Assembly: GCF_019599545.1 (NCBI RefSeq)
Contig: NZ_JAIEZV010000001.1
Span: forward strand, 434,001 to 498,000
Reading direction: 5' to 3'
DNA from: Halobacillus sp. Nhm2S1
GTDB taxonomy: Bacteria; Bacillota; Bacilli; Bacillales; Halobacillaceae
Length of the DNA: 64,000 nt
Shown here: positions 53,215 to 62,062 of the stretch, piece by piece
How the letters are laid out: each line of letters opens with the position of its first letter
How positions within the stretch are numbered: position 1 is the first letter of the stretch
Made by a program: the position numbers and the translations under genes
The notes under the pieces: generated by a model
What the model saw: the letters and a program-made list of their open reading frames with translations, nothing else
Told to the model about the DNA's origin: nothing
The model's database searches: none

Positions 53215-53646
53215 TCAGATATCAAAATCCAACATATTTTCTGCGATCTCTGAGAAGGAATCTTCCGATGCCTCGAAATAACTTTCCCATTCATCATGAC
53301 TCCAAAACTCTATCCTATTGGATACACCGATGACGACACATTCTTTTTCTAATGATGCATATTTTCTTAGAGGTTGTGGAATGTTGATTCTTCCTTGCTT
53401 GTCTACTTCACACTCAACAGCACCAGAGAAGAAAAAGCGGGTGAAAGCGCGGGCATCTTTTTTCGTTAAGGGGAGTTTTTTCAGCTTCTCTTCAAGCAGC
53501 TTCCACTCGTTCATAGGATAAGCAAACAGACACTGATCTAAACCTCGGGTGAGAACAAAGCTGTCACCAAGGTCCGGGCGGAATTTCGAAGGTACGATGA
53601 TCCGTCCTTTTGTATCAATGTTGTGTTGAAATTCACCCATGAACAT
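53215..53646 (-). CDS. mraZ: Transcriptional regulator MraZ
   Basis: First gene of the division/cell wall cluster. It is a ring-forming DNA-binding protein of the AbrB-like fold that controls its own operon. Two SpoVT/AbrB-type repeats are seen, each with a conserved DxKGRI or DKQGRI motif (about residues 12-17 and 86-91). The 143 residues align with B. subtilis MraZ throughout. Three GTGG repeats lie just upstream. Confidence 0.97.
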   Translation of the reverse strand: MFMGEFQHNIDTKGRIIVPSKFRPDLGDSFVLTRGLDQCLFAYPMNEWKLLEEKLKKLPLTKKDARAFTRFFFSGAVECEVDKQGRINIPQPLRKYASLEKECVVIGVSNRIEFWSHDEWESYFEASEDSFSEIAENMLDFDI

Positions 53647-53670
53647 AGAGTTCCCCCACCTTCTAATTTC

Positions 53671-53700
53671 ACCTTACCACATCGCCCCACTTTTCTCCAC
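53671..53700 (-). promoter_or_regulatory. MraZ-type operator: three GTGG repeats with 10-bp period
   Basis: On the minus strand GTGG occurs at 53697-53700, 53687-53690 and 53677-53680, each ten bases apart, 31 to 54 bases upstream of the mraZ start. MraZ binds short direct repeats of this spacing in other bacteria, so autoregulation is inferred. Confidence 0.65.
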
Positions 53701-53726
53701 TTACTTTTTTATCATTCTCTTCCCAT

Positions 53727-53760
53727 GAAAAAAATCCTGCCCGTGAAGGCAAGATTTTAA
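53727..53760 (-). terminator. Terminator of bshC
   Basis: Minus-strand 9-bp stem AATCTTGCC / GGCAGGATT (one G-U pair) followed by seven T residues, between the bshC stop and the mraZ operator. Confidence 0.85.
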
Positions 53761-53808
53761 AGGGTTTAATCATATTTTTTTGTGGTGGGGGATGGTGGAG
53801 GACCTTCC

Positions 53809-55434
53809 CTACAAATATACGACATAATGATCGTTTCTAAAGCTCAGATGGTGTCTGTTCATCTGCTGAAACACCGTCGTTCCGTATGTGTTCACCCATG
53901 GGACGATGCTCCACATCCTCTCCTGCAGTCCACCACCAGGATGAAGTGTCCATTCCATATTTTCAAACTGATCCATCTCATGTTGATGGCGTGATTCCAT
54001 CGATTGGTGAAGCCGTTTCTCTAGAAAGTCAATGTTTTCCAGGATGTATTCCAAATTCTTCTCAGCCAGCTGACCAAGGTCTGCACCTAGTGCAGCAGAT
54101 TTTTCACGGAGCGGCGCATGGACGGCCTCGACTTCTTTTTTCACCTGTTCGGTTAAATGATGGACCTGAGGGGTACTTTGGGAAGCAATCCAATTCATCT
54201 TCTTCTCTCTCACTCCAGAGCGGATGGCTTCATCCGCAGGGATATGAAACCTTTCTAACTGCTGGCCTGTCTTCCGGTCAATCATTGTAAAGGATAGACG
54301 CGGAAGCACAGGCGGCATACACAACCCCGCCGCTTCAAAAGCCGGCTTTAAAACAGACCAGTAATTGATTTCTCCCGGACCACCGATAAAGGCAAGGACT
54401 GGGAAAAGGGCCTCCTGCATCAACGGTCTTGTCACCACATTATTGCTTAGCAGCTCTGGTGTTTCTTCTGCGACCTTCAACAACTCTGATTCCGTCAAAA
54501 CGACTTCATTATTTTTTCCACGATAATTCCCTTCTTCGTCCCGAACAAGGAGAACTCTTTCTCCTTCGAAACTATAGAACAAATGGGCGTCATCAAGTTC
54601 GCTGTCAAGAATGGTCTCATACCCTTCCTGACGGTTTTTCTGCAAGACCGCGTACACCCCACTGGCTATTTCTCTATTTTTATCAATCATCGTACTGAAG
54701 TAAGGCGTTTCAAGGCGGCGGACTTCAGGATCATGAGCATCCATTAACACGAGGCCTTCCTCAGGGAAAAGATGATAAACCACTTTGGCGAAAAAGTCAC
54801 TGTAACTGTCCGATTCTTTTAATAACCTTTCCATTTCTTTATAAAAGTCCTGCGTATGCTCTGTTTCCTTCACCATTCCGAAAACGTCCTTCAACCAGGC
54901 AGAGGCTTTTTGCTGATCAATGGTGATCTCAGAAACGGAAGCTTTCGTCTCAGGGGTATGATCGATTGTCATCTTTTCCATACCGCTTCCCTGCTTCATC
55001 ATGATATGGTGAATCTCATCAAAATCGTGATCTTCCCCAGCAATCCAAAAAACAGGAATGACCGGTTTTCCAAGATCGCGTTCCTTTTCTTTTGTCAGCT
55101 GCAGAACGGATATGATTTTATGGACGGAATAGAGCGGACCTGTAAGCAGGCCGGCTTGCTGGCCAGCGATGACGACCACACTATCTTCATCTTTTAGCTT
55201 TTCAATATTGTTAAGGGTTTCCTCTGGAGCTTCCCACCGTCGATTCATTCGATTCAGCACTTCAGAAAGCTCAGTCCTTTGATACGTTTGATTCCTTATT
55301 TCAGATAACCGACGCTCCCAAGTAGATTCTTCAAACGGGTGGTGGTTAAACCGATCAGCTATATTTTCATAATTGTTTTTATAGTCACGAAACAACGTTT
55401 GTTTCGGTTCAAGTTTAATCGGTTCGATGCGCAT
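53809..55434 (-). CDS. bshC: Putative cysteine ligase BshC (bacillithiol biosynthesis)
   Basis: Last enzyme of bacillithiol synthesis, adding cysteine to glucosaminyl-malate (role established for the family in Bacillus). The 541-residue protein shows the AGQQAGLLTGPLY and FWIAGEDHDFDEI Rossmann-core motifs and a C-terminal coiled coil (about 420-490). It lies directly upstream of mraZ, as in B. subtilis (yllA), but has its own terminator. Confidence 0.94.
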   Translation of the reverse strand: MRIEPIKLEPKQTLFRDYKNNYENIADRFNHHPFEESTWERRLSEIRNQTYQRTELSEVLNRMNRRWEAPEETLNNIEKLKDEDSVVVIAGQQAGLLTGPLYSVHKIISVLQLTKEKERDLGKPVIPVFWIAGEDHDFDEIHHIMMKQGSGMEKMTIDHTPETKASVSEITIDQQKASAWLKDVFGMVKETEHTQDFYKEMERLLKESDSYSDFFAKVVYHLFPEEGLVLMDAHDPEVRRLETPYFSTMIDKNREIASGVYAVLQKNRQEGYETILDSELDDAHLFYSFEGERVLLVRDEEGNYRGKNNEVVLTESELLKVAEETPELLSNNVVTRPLMQEALFPVLAFIGGPGEINYWSVLKPAFEAAGLCMPPVLPRLSFTMIDRKTGQQLERFHIPADEAIRSGVREKKMNWIASQSTPQVHHLTEQVKKEVEAVHAPLREKSAALGADLGQLAEKNLEYILENIDFLEKRLHQSMESRHQHEMDQFENMEWTLHPGGGLQERMWSIVPWVNTYGTTVFQQMNRHHLSFRNDHYVVYL

Positions 55435-55540
55435 CTCTATACGACTCCTTTATCGGCAATAATTACATGATTAATTATGTATCCTATTGTATTGTACAAA
55501 AAACCACCACAGACTTCACATTATCTGTTTGAAACTCTAA

Positions 55541-55770
55541 TTCCATATAAGCTCCCGTACTTGTTATTAAAGAAAATATCAAAATTGTGGAAGACTCGAT
55601 ATCAAGATCATTCGAGGTTCGTTCCCCGTTTTGAGCTTCAGGGGTGGCTGGGAAGCTACTCGCTTTCCTGTGGGGGAGTGGCGAGACTCCTGCGGGGGAA
55701 AAGTGCAGGGTACGAAGGAGACTTTTCCACAGGTAAGCACAGCCTTTTTGATTTGGGCTGTGCTTATCGT
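55541..55770 (+). repeat. Dispersed TIR element, copy 5 (truncated)
   Basis: An R-end-like stretch (CCATATAAGCTCCCGTACTT, about 55545-55564) is followed by an L end (ATTGTGGAAGACTCGATATC, from about 55584) and an A-type module with GGGGTGGCTGGGAAGC, ending near 55735. The distal half is missing. Next to it is a hairpin with arms AAGCACAGCC / GGGCTGTGCTT (about 55735-55767), possibly a terminator of the upstream gene. Together these fill the 55435-55827 gap, and no gene is seen. Confidence 0.75.
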
Positions 55771-55827
55771 TTGCTTTCATTATTTTATGTCGGACTGAAG
55801 AATTCATGTAAATGCTTTGTTCAGGCA

Positions 55828-56211
55828 CTAGCTGAAAAAGACTCTTGTTACGAACCCAAACGCACTCAATCCCATATAGAATACGATGAACAAAAGAAAA
55901 CTTACGCGCCAGAATCCTTTGAGTGCCCGGAACAGGCGGACTTCTTCGTTGATTTTATACTGCGCTACCATCGACATACCTAAGAGGATCAAAAGGAAGA
56001 TAATAATGAACGGTAGAAAGCTGCGGTCAAACAAAACGACAAGGAGAACATGGACCGACAAAATAAAGATAGGCGCGGTATAGTTTGCTGTGCGGTGCAA
56101 GGCCTTTAACTTATGCTTGCTCCACTTTCTGGCACATAGATAGAAAACCACCAGAAAAGGAAGAGGAAGAGTCAGCAGAAACGCAATCGTATAAACGATC
56201 AGATCACTCAT
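55828..56211 (-). CDS. DUF3397-type membrane protein
   Basis: A 127-residue protein with about four hydrophobic segments (roughly 5-25, 42-60, 65-85 and 103-123) and basic connecting loops. It resembles the DUF3397 family found beside bshC and panE in several Bacillaceae, recognised by position and topology rather than by a catalytic motif. Its start overlaps the panE stop by 4 bases, so the two are co-translated. Function unknown. Confidence 0.75.
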   Translation of the reverse strand: MSDLIVYTIAFLLTLPLPFLVVFYLCARKWSKHKLKALHRTANYTAPIFILSVHVLLVVLFDRSFLPFIIIFLLILLGMSMVAQYKINEEVRLFRALKGFWRVSFLLFIVFYMGLSAFGFVTRVFFS

Positions 56212-57089
56212 CTTTTTCGAACCCCCCTTTCATATTCGAGTGCATGAATCGCATGCAAGACGAAATGATGGTAAGGAAGTGGGCATTTTCCATGTTTCAG
56301 GATGTAACCACTAATACTGTCCACTTCTGTCAATCTGTTTTCTGTGATGTCCTTCATCATCGAGGAATGATTTTCTCCCGTTGCCTCTGCTACTTTCTTC
56401 ACTCGCTCCCATTCATCAGAAAAGGAAAGGCCTAAAACGGAACAAGCTTCTTCGCACAAGAAACGGGCCAGTTCATTTATGGATGGATTCGTGAGGATGG
56501 AACGGTTCGGTTGATAGAATAGTGCCGTGAGAGGATTAATCACCGTATTTATGATTAGTTTGCTCTTTAGCATAGGCTCATATTGTTCTTTAAATACGAC
56601 TGGAAAATGTGCTGTATGTAATTCCTTTGAGAGGGCTTGTCCCTGAATAGGATCCATTTTTTTATAGACGGCCATTTGAATATTCCCACGCCCCCTATGG
56701 TCGACTACGTTTTGACCTTTAGCCAGTGCACCGTGTTCAATGACACCGACACAGCTTATCAAACGAGTTTGTGATAGTTTCTCCAAATGCCCCATCCCAT
56801 TTTGGAGGAATAAAAACGGGGCGTCACCAGGGAGGGCCTGGTCAAGAAAATCATCCATCGCATGTTGTTTAATGGTTACCATCCATAAGTCATAACCTTC
56901 ACTCATTTGTGTAACAAGATGCGCATGAACGGGCACAGCCTCTGTAAATTGTTCACAGATAATCCCTTGTGCCTCAAGGATTTCTCTCTGTTCTTCCTTT
57001 TTCACAAACATATGCACTTCGTGATTCTTACCTAAATAGGCCCCTGCCAATAATCCTATGGAACCCGCCCCAATGATGCCGATTTTCAT
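56208..57089 (-). CDS. panE: 2-dehydropantoate 2-reductase (ketopantoate reductase)
   Basis: Reduces ketopantoate to pantoate with NADPH for pantothenate and CoA synthesis. The N-terminal Rossmann motif GIIGAGSIGLLAGAYL lies at residues 3-18, and the C-terminal domain has KLIINTVINPLTAL with the conserved lysine. At 293 residues it corresponds to B. subtilis YlbQ. Whether this is the main PanE of the cell cannot be told from the window. Confidence 0.9.
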   Translation of the reverse strand: MKIGIIGAGSIGLLAGAYLGKNHEVHMFVKKEEQREILEAQGIICEQFTEAVPVHAHLVTQMSEGYDLWMVTIKQHAMDDFLDQALPGDAPFLFLQNGMGHLEKLSQTRLISCVGVIEHGALAKGQNVVDHRGRGNIQMAVYKKMDPIQGQALSKELHTAHFPVVFKEQYEPMLKSKLIINTVINPLTALFYQPNRSILTNPSINELARFLCEEACSVLGLSFSDEWERVKKVAEATGENHSSMMKDITENRLTEVDSISGYILKHGKCPLPYHHFVLHAIHALEYERGVRKR

Positions 57090-57124
57090 GATTCTCTCCT
57101 CATTTCGTACTAATCTGCTTCACT

Positions 57125-57133
57125 ATTGTAGCA
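57125..57133 (-). promoter_or_regulatory. Extended -10 promoter of panE
   Basis: TGCTACAAT on the minus strand (TACAAT at 57125-57130) about 36 bases before the panE start. There is no strong -35 box. Confidence 0.4.
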
Positions 57134-57248
57134 GATTCCTAAACGATATTGCAGTCGATTCTTGTCCAATGTATTATTATTCATTTCATTCTGAAAATTT
57201 TTATATTATAATATGGATATAGACAGATATTTGAAAGGGGATTCTTTC

Positions 57249-57734
57249 ATGATGACGAAAACAAGAGTTCAACCTTTATTGGTCAACTATAAGACGCTTG
57301 AGGAATTTAAACGGTTCAAAGAATATGGGAACCAGGAACTTGCGATGCTCGAGGACTTGGAGAGCAATATCGTGGAAAACGATAGTGAGTCACCATTTTA
57401 CGGAGTGTATTATGGAAGCGCTTTAGTCGCACGCATGAGCTTATACCGAGTTAAAGCCAAGTATGACCATTATTTTGATCCTTCTCAGGACTATCTGGAA
57501 TTGTGGAAACTTGAGGTTCTTCCGGATTATCGTGGGCTGGGCTATGGAAAAGCGCTCGTGGAATTCGCCAAAAGCTTTGATTTACCGATTAAAACAAACC
57601 CTAGAATTAATTCTCATGGTTTTTGGGAGAAAATGGGCTTTCAAAAAGCGCATTATGATGTAGAACGTGACCTCGGAGAAAATCCACTGATCTGGATGCC
57701 TTCAGGTGTGGAAGAAAGAGATGTAAACGCATAA
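57249..57734 (+). CDS. ylbP: GNAT-family N-acetyltransferase YlbP
   Basis: Plus-strand gene, divergent from panE. The acetyl-CoA-binding motif appears as LEVLPDYRGLGYGKALVEFA (about residues 94-113). The substrate is unknown. The start is the ATG at 57249, 7 bases after AGGGGA, giving 161 residues, close to B. subtilis YlbP. The longer frame from 57213 lacks a ribosome binding site. Confidence 0.92.
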   Translation: MMTKTRVQPLLVNYKTLEEFKRFKEYGNQELAMLEDLESNIVENDSESPFYGVYYGSALVARMSLYRVKAKYDHYFDPSQDYLELWKLEVLPDYRGLGYGKALVEFAKSFDLPIKTNPRINSHGFWEKMGFQKAHYDVERDLGENPLIWMPSGVEERDVNA

Positions 57735-57742
57735 AACATGAA

Positions 57743-57777
57743 TGAGGCCACTACACAATGTTGTAGGGGCCTTTGTT
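57743..57777 (+). terminator. Terminator after ylbP
   Basis: Stem formed by AGGCCACTACA and TGTAGGGGCCT around a short loop, followed by a T-rich stretch (TTTGTTT), 10 bases after the ylbP stop. Confidence 0.8.
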
Positions 57778-57817
57778 TATGATGGTAAATAATATGAATG
57801 GCAGGTGAATCGATCGA

Positions 57818-58300
57818 TCAAACACCACTCTCACTTTTTCTTTTTTCTCTTACCCAATGGACAAGTTTATCCATTTCATTCCACGCCGCTTCCCACTGTT
57901 TCAATTCTTCTCTAAGCTTCTCATTATCTTCGTTCAGTTTTTTCAACTGGGTTTCTAAATTTTCTTTCCCGTAATCTTCAAACTGCTTTGATCTCATTTC
58001 TTTCAGAAACGAGATGGCGGCATCCAAAGACATCGGGGCATCATCAGAAGACTTAGAGGATGAATAAATCGTCCGTGTGGCTTTACGGCTGTTTTTCGCT
58101 TCCTGAATTTCTTTCTGATATTCTTTGCGCACAGTCGCATTCCACCTGAATCCACATGCAGCAGGCGTCCTGTGTAATTGTTCAGCCACTTCCTGGAAGG
58201 CTTCCAGCTGGGTCTTCCCTTCCCGAATATGTTTCAAAACCGTCGTTGCCAATAACAGGTCTTCCTCGTCCTTCCAGGCATCTTGTCTCGGGGCATCCAT
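57818..58300 (-). CDS. gerR: RsfA/GerR-family sporulation transcriptional regulator
   Basis: Matches YlbO (GerR), a mother-cell regulator that represses part of the sigma-E regulon in B. subtilis. A Myb/SANT-like N-terminal domain (about 7-58, with the spaced tryptophans W9 and W53) is followed by a linker and a C-terminal coiled coil (about 108-150). Length is 160 residues. GAGGAGGG precedes the ATG. The paralogue RsfA is an alternative name; the position next to ylbP supports GerR. Confidence 0.88.
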   Translation of the reverse strand: MDAPRQDAWKDEEDLLLATTVLKHIREGKTQLEAFQEVAEQLHRTPAACGFRWNATVRKEYQKEIQEAKNSRKATRTIYSSSKSSDDAPMSLDAAISFLKEMRSKQFEDYGKENLETQLKKLNEDNEKLREELKQWEAAWNEMDKLVHWVREKRKSESGV

Positions 58301-58364
58301 AGCATCCCTCCTCTATCGTTTGCTTATAGTTATGCAGGAGGAATGATTGATAGAATCGCATTTC

Positions 58365-59120
58365 TCATCTTTTTCTCTTAGCTTCAAAGTTTCGAACCGC
58401 TTCTTTATGCTCATCCGATTCCCATAACAGGGAGCACTGTCTGACCTCACGCTCCATACGTTCAGAAAGCCTGTTGAATTCCATATGATCCATATACTGT
58501 CGCTTGAAAATTTTCATTTGTTCATGTGTTTTATTGAGAAAAGATGAGAAAATGTCTTCGTTCCAGTTTACTGTAATCATCTTATGTAACCATCCAATTC
58601 GATAGACTTGCTCTGCTGAGTACATGTCAGCATCCATTAACCAATGAGCAGCTACGTCGTTGTTTATCCGCTGATATAGAAGGGTGCCCCCTCCCCATCC
58701 AGGGATAATACCTAAATTAGCTTGGATAAAACCAAAGGACGCGCCCTCTATTCCATATCTAAAATCACAGGCCGTTGCGATTTCACACCCGCCTCCCCTT
58801 GCTTGTCCGTTTAATACGGCAATCGTAGGGACAGGAAACGCAGCCAACTCATACAGGACCTCTTTCATTGGATGCAGCGTGGTGTAGGCTTGTTCGGCAC
58901 TCATTTCGCCATGGAGTTCACGCAAATCCCCCCCTGCACAAAAAGCACGATCACCCGCACCTGTGACCACAAGGAACTTCAAGTTTTCTTTCTTCAACTC
59001 TATGAGCGCTTGATAAAATTCTTTCGTCATTTGTTTTGAGATCGCATTCATCTTTTCTGGTCGGTTCAGGGTTAAAACCGCATACCCTTCTTTTTTCTCT
59101 ACTAAAATTAGTTGTGACAC
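58365..59120 (-). CDS. Enoyl-CoA hydratase/isomerase (crotonase) family protein, likely atypical
   Basis: Crotonase-fold protein of about 251 residues. The first oxyanion-hole region FCAGGDLREL and the second GQARGGGCEIATACD are intact. The two usual catalytic glutamates are replaced: the PE(x)xLGxIPG motif reads QANLGIIPGWGGG, and the second glutamate region reads AAHWLMDADMYSAEQ. A hydratase reaction is therefore unlikely; a decarboxylase or hydrolase-like role is possible. The start is probably the GTG at 59120 near GGAGGA, though the TTG at 59138 cannot be excluded. It lies between gerR and rpmF, where B. subtilis has no such gene. Confidence 0.82.
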   Translation of the reverse strand: MSQLILVEKKEGYAVLTLNRPEKMNAISKQMTKEFYQALIELKKENLKFLVVTGAGDRAFCAGGDLRELHGEMSAEQAYTTLHPMKEVLYELAAFPVPTIAVLNGQARGGGCEIATACDFRYGIEGASFGFIQANLGIIPGWGGGTLLYQRINNDVAAHWLMDADMYSAEQVYRIGWLHKMITVNWNEDIFSSFLNKTHEQMKIFKRQYMDHMEFNRLSERMEREVRQCSLLWESDEHKEAVRNFEAKRKR

Positions 59121-59179
59121 TTCCTCCACCCCTTCCAATACTAATGTACCAGAAATCTATAGATTTTGTTCAACTATAT

Positions 59180-59703
59180 GGCAGGATTGTGGAAGACTCG
59201 GTTTCGAGACTTTTTCGGGGTTCGTTGCTGAGTTGAGCGTCAGGGGTGGCTGGGAAGCAACTCGCTTTCCTGTGGGGGAGTGGCGAGCTTCCTCGGGCTA
59301 ACGGCCTGCGGGATCTCTCCTATCTCCTTTCTCCCACGGGAGTCTCGCAGCTTCCCAACCACCCCTTTCAATGTAAGGGAGAAACGAACCCTTGTACCAA
59401 GTTGGAGGATCTTCCACTATCCAACTGTTAGAGGTATAAAGGTGTTATGGAGGTGTTCTATAACCCACTTCCCATAATTATACGAGTTGACCTTTTGGTA
59501 GTGGTTTCGAGAATCTTCCATGGCAAAGGGGCGGAGGGGAATGGCGAGACTCCTGCGGGAAAAAAAGTGCAGGGTGAGACCCCACAGGACGAATTCCAAG
59601 GAGGCTCACCGCGCTCCCGCGGAAAGCGAGCTATTCCCCGCATCCCCATCCACTCAACTAAAGTCTTAAACTGAGTCTTCAAGTATAGGGAGCGTTAGTG
59701 GGA
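59180..59703 (+). repeat. Dispersed TIR element, copy 6 (full length, 524 bp)
   Basis: Runs L to R: GGCAGGATTGTGGAAGACTC at 59180, then GGTTTCGAGAC, an A-type module, an A/T-rich centre containing GGTATAAAGGTGTTATGGAG and GTGGTTTCGAGAATCTTCC, a C-type module, and AAACTGAGTCTTCAAG with the R signature TATAGGGAGCGTTAGTGG. The centre matches copy 4 reversed. It fills the 59139-59758 gap between the crotonase gene and rpmF. The frames inside are spurious. Confidence 0.88.
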
Positions 59704-59714
59704 GAGTTTGCGGA

Positions 59715-59750
59715 CATAAAAAAAGACCTGACGGATGTCAGGCCTTTCTT
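59715..59750 (-). terminator. Terminator of ylbN-rpmF
   Basis: Minus-strand stem AGGCCTGAC / GTCAGGTCT followed by seven T residues, directly after the rpmF stop codon. Confidence 0.9.
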
Positions 59751-59758
59751 TGATGAAC

Positions 59759-59932
59759 TTAGTCGTTCACCACTTGTTTTCCATTATATTGTCCACAAGA
59801 TTTGCAAACATGGTGTGGTTTTGAGTACTCGCCACAGTTATCACACTGAACCATTCCTGGTGCGTGAAGTTTCTTGTGAGTACGACGTTGGTTTTTGACT
59901 TTCTTAGACGTTTTACGCTTAGGTACTGCCAT
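59759..59932 (-). CDS. rpmF: 50S ribosomal protein L32
   Basis: Zinc-ribbon ribosomal protein of 57 residues: CDNC and CKSC pairs (about residues 30-33 and 43-46), with the basic N-terminus [11 protein letters not shown]. The start is the ATG at 59932 after AAAGGAGGTG; the frame from 59968 adds twelve residues outside the family. All four cysteines are kept, so this is the zinc-dependent type. Confidence 0.98.
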   Translation of the reverse strand: MAVPKRKTSKKVKNQRRTHKKLHAPGMVQCDNCGEYSKPHHVCKSCGQYNGKQVVND

Positions 59933-59979
59933 GTTGTACACCTCCTTTAAGGGATTTCTGAGAACCATAACATATTGTT

Positions 59980-60501
59980 TTACTCGTTCTCTTCTTCATT
60001 TAATAATGATTGCAGTTTAGCCATTCGAGGATCCACTTTCTTTTCCTCAGGTTCCTCTGTAACCACCTGCCAGCCCTTCCCTTCCTGGGGGGCTGCTTCA
60101 TGAGCCTCATCATCATGGGAAAAAACGCGAGTCGGAATCTCCAACTGTACATTTTCCTTGATATAAGGCGTTAAGTCAAGCACTTCTCCATTCACGGAAT
60201 GAACTTCAGAGTCATCTTCTTCTGTATGGTAAGGTGACAGATTAAATGCCTCCAGAGCATCAATGTGAAATGGATAAGTCACATCAACTAACGTTCGGGC
60301 ACAAGGCAACACCATTTCTCCATCAATCGAAAAAGTTACCGTTATATCATTTCCTCGAGTCATTGCTTGACCTTTGACATGAACAGGGGAAATCCTGCGA
60401 ATGTCATTGTTCAGTTGTTCTAATTCGCGAATATCTACGTCATCCTCAAAGTAGAATGGCTCATCACCTGTCTGCTTGAGTTTTTGTAGAGGAAATTTCA
60501 T
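59980..60501 (-). CDS. ylbN: DUF177 protein YlbN (YceD family)
   Basis: YceD-family protein linked to 23S rRNA maturation and always next to rpmF. It has 173 residues with the conserved [12 protein letters not shown] segment and a long acidic C-terminus ending in a conserved MAKLQSLL-type motif. The start is the ATG at 60501 after AGGTGA. A strong promoter lies about 20 bases upstream of the transcript start region. Confidence 0.93.
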   Translation of the reverse strand: MKFPLQKLKQTGDEPFYFEDDVDIRELEQLNNDIRRISPVHVKGQAMTRGNDITVTFSIDGEMVLPCARTLVDVTYPFHIDALEAFNLSPYHTEEDDSEVHSVNGEVLDLTPYIKENVQLEIPTRVFSHDDEAHEAAPQEGKGWQVVTEEPEEKKVDPRMAKLQSLLNEEENE

Positions 60502-60528
60502 AGTTATCACCTCATGGCAACAAGAGTT

Positions 60529-60557
60529 ATTGTAAAAGGATTTCGCTGATTTGTCAA
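60529..60557 (-). promoter_or_regulatory. Strong sigma-A promoter of ylbN-rpmF
   Basis: TTGACA at 60552-60557 and TACAAT at 60529-60534 on the minus strand, spacer exactly 17 bp. The predicted start gives a leader of about 20 bases, fitting a ribosomal protein operon. Confidence 0.88.
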
Positions 60558-60707
60558 TATTTTTTCTTTACAGCATATCCTTATTCTCGTGCGGTTTTAG
60601 TAAGATTTATCATATTTCACGGTCAGGAATGCGAAATTTCCATAGTATCATGATAAAATAAACCAAACACTTGTTCAATAGTAAAGAATCGGATGGGAGG
60701 ATCTTTT

Positions 60708-61922
60708 GTGAAATCATGTGGAGTTGTTGTTGAATATAATCCTTTTCATAATGGACATCTTTATCATTTGGAAGAATCGAAAAAACATGCAGAAGCCGAT
60801 TGCATGATCGCCATCATGAGCGGGAACTTTTTACAGCGTGGAGAACCTGCGATAATCGATAAATGGAACCGAACGGAAGCCGCGCTCCGTGGCGGGGCGG
60901 ATCTCGTGCTTGAACTCCCCTTCCTTTATGCGGTCCAACACAGCGATTACTTTAGTCAAGGGGCTATCCAGACACTTGCTGAAGTCGGGGTGGACAGCGT
61001 TTGCTTTGGCAGTGAAAACGGCAGGATTGCGGCGTTCACGGAGGCTTTTGAGCATATGAGCAGACATCAGGAAGAGTATGATGTGACCGTGAGAAGATAT
61101 TTGAATGAAGGATATGCCTACCCAGAGGCTTCCCGCCTTGGATATGAATCCATTTCTTTCCCCTCTGGTTCCATCGACCTCACACAACCGAATAACATCC
61201 TTGGCTATAGTTACGTCAAACAACTTCTTACTTATGCTCCAGACATTGAACCACTGACCGTTTTACGAAAAGATAACCACTACCATGATGAAGAGATTCA
61301 TGGAAAGATTGCAAGTGCAACAAGCATTCGAAAAGAATTGTTTGAAGAAAAAGAACTGACAGAGAAGGCTGGACAGTCGCTTCCCCCTTCCACAGTTGAG
61401 GTTTTACATGAGTACAAAAACACCCATGGCCTTTGGCACGATTGGGAAGCCTATTTTCACCTGCTTCAATACAAGATCATGACGATGGAGGAAAGTACCC
61501 TCCGCTGTTTCCATGGAGTCGACGAAGGTTTGGAATACCGTCTTAAAAGGACCATCAAAGAGGCTGCAACCTTCCATCAGTTTATCTCTTCTTTGAAAAC
61601 GAAGAGGTACACGTGGACACGCCTTCAGCGGACCCTTGCCCATATTCTTGTTGGAACGGATAAACAGGAAGCCCGCGTGCTTTTAAGAGAAACACCGCCC
61701 CCTTATGCAAGAATCCTTGGCATGTCAGACACAGGTAAAAAGTATTTAAGCGGTATAAAAAAAGAAACCTCTATCCCGCTTATCACACAACCTCAGCAGC
61801 TGGAGCATGAAATGTTGGATTTGGAAGCAAGGGCTGCGGCCGCTTATTATAGTGTCTTGTCTCCTGAGCGTAGAGTAGATCAACTGAAACGTGAATACGG
61901 CCCGCCTGTGATCCATTCATGA
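60708..61922 (+). CDS. tmcAL: tRNA(Met) cytidine acetate ligase TmcAL
   Basis: Acetylates the wobble cytidine (C34) of elongator tRNA-Met using acetate and ATP. The nucleotidyltransferase-like motif VEYNPFHNGHLYHL lies near residues 7-20, followed by MSGNFLQRGEPA. The start is a GTG at 60708 (MKSCGVVVEYNP), preceded by GGGAGGA; the ATG at 60693 overlaps that site. The product is 404 residues. It is divergent from ylbN and corresponds to B. subtilis YlbM. Confidence 0.95.
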   Translation: MKSCGVVVEYNPFHNGHLYHLEESKKHAEADCMIAIMSGNFLQRGEPAIIDKWNRTEAALRGGADLVLELPFLYAVQHSDYFSQGAIQTLAEVGVDSVCFGSENGRIAAFTEAFEHMSRHQEEYDVTVRRYLNEGYAYPEASRLGYESISFPSGSIDLTQPNNILGYSYVKQLLTYAPDIEPLTVLRKDNHYHDEEIHGKIASATSIRKELFEEKELTEKAGQSLPPSTVEVLHEYKNTHGLWHDWEAYFHLLQYKIMTMEESTLRCFHGVDEGLEYRLKRTIKEAATFHQFISSLKTKRYTWTRLQRTLAHILVGTDKQEARVLLRETPPPYARILGMSDTGKKYLSGIKKETSIPLITQPQQLEHEMLDLEARAAAAYYSVLSPERRVDQLKREYGPPVIHS

Positions 61923-62023
61923 ACGGGATAAAATCATCCCCCCAGGAGTGCGAATGGTACTTTAAACCAAAGGTTGCACCTATATCACCGTGAACGTTCC
62001 CTGTATAGTATTTATTTAAAAAT

Positions 62024-62062
62024 AAAAACAGCCGCTCCTCCTTCGGAACGGCTGTTTTTTTA
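62024..62062. terminator. Bidirectional terminator between tmcAL and ylbL
   Basis: Arms AAAAACAGCCGCTCC and GGAACGGCTGTTTTT around a short loop, with T runs in both directions. It serves the convergent tmcAL and ylbK-ylbL transcripts. Confidence 0.88.
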
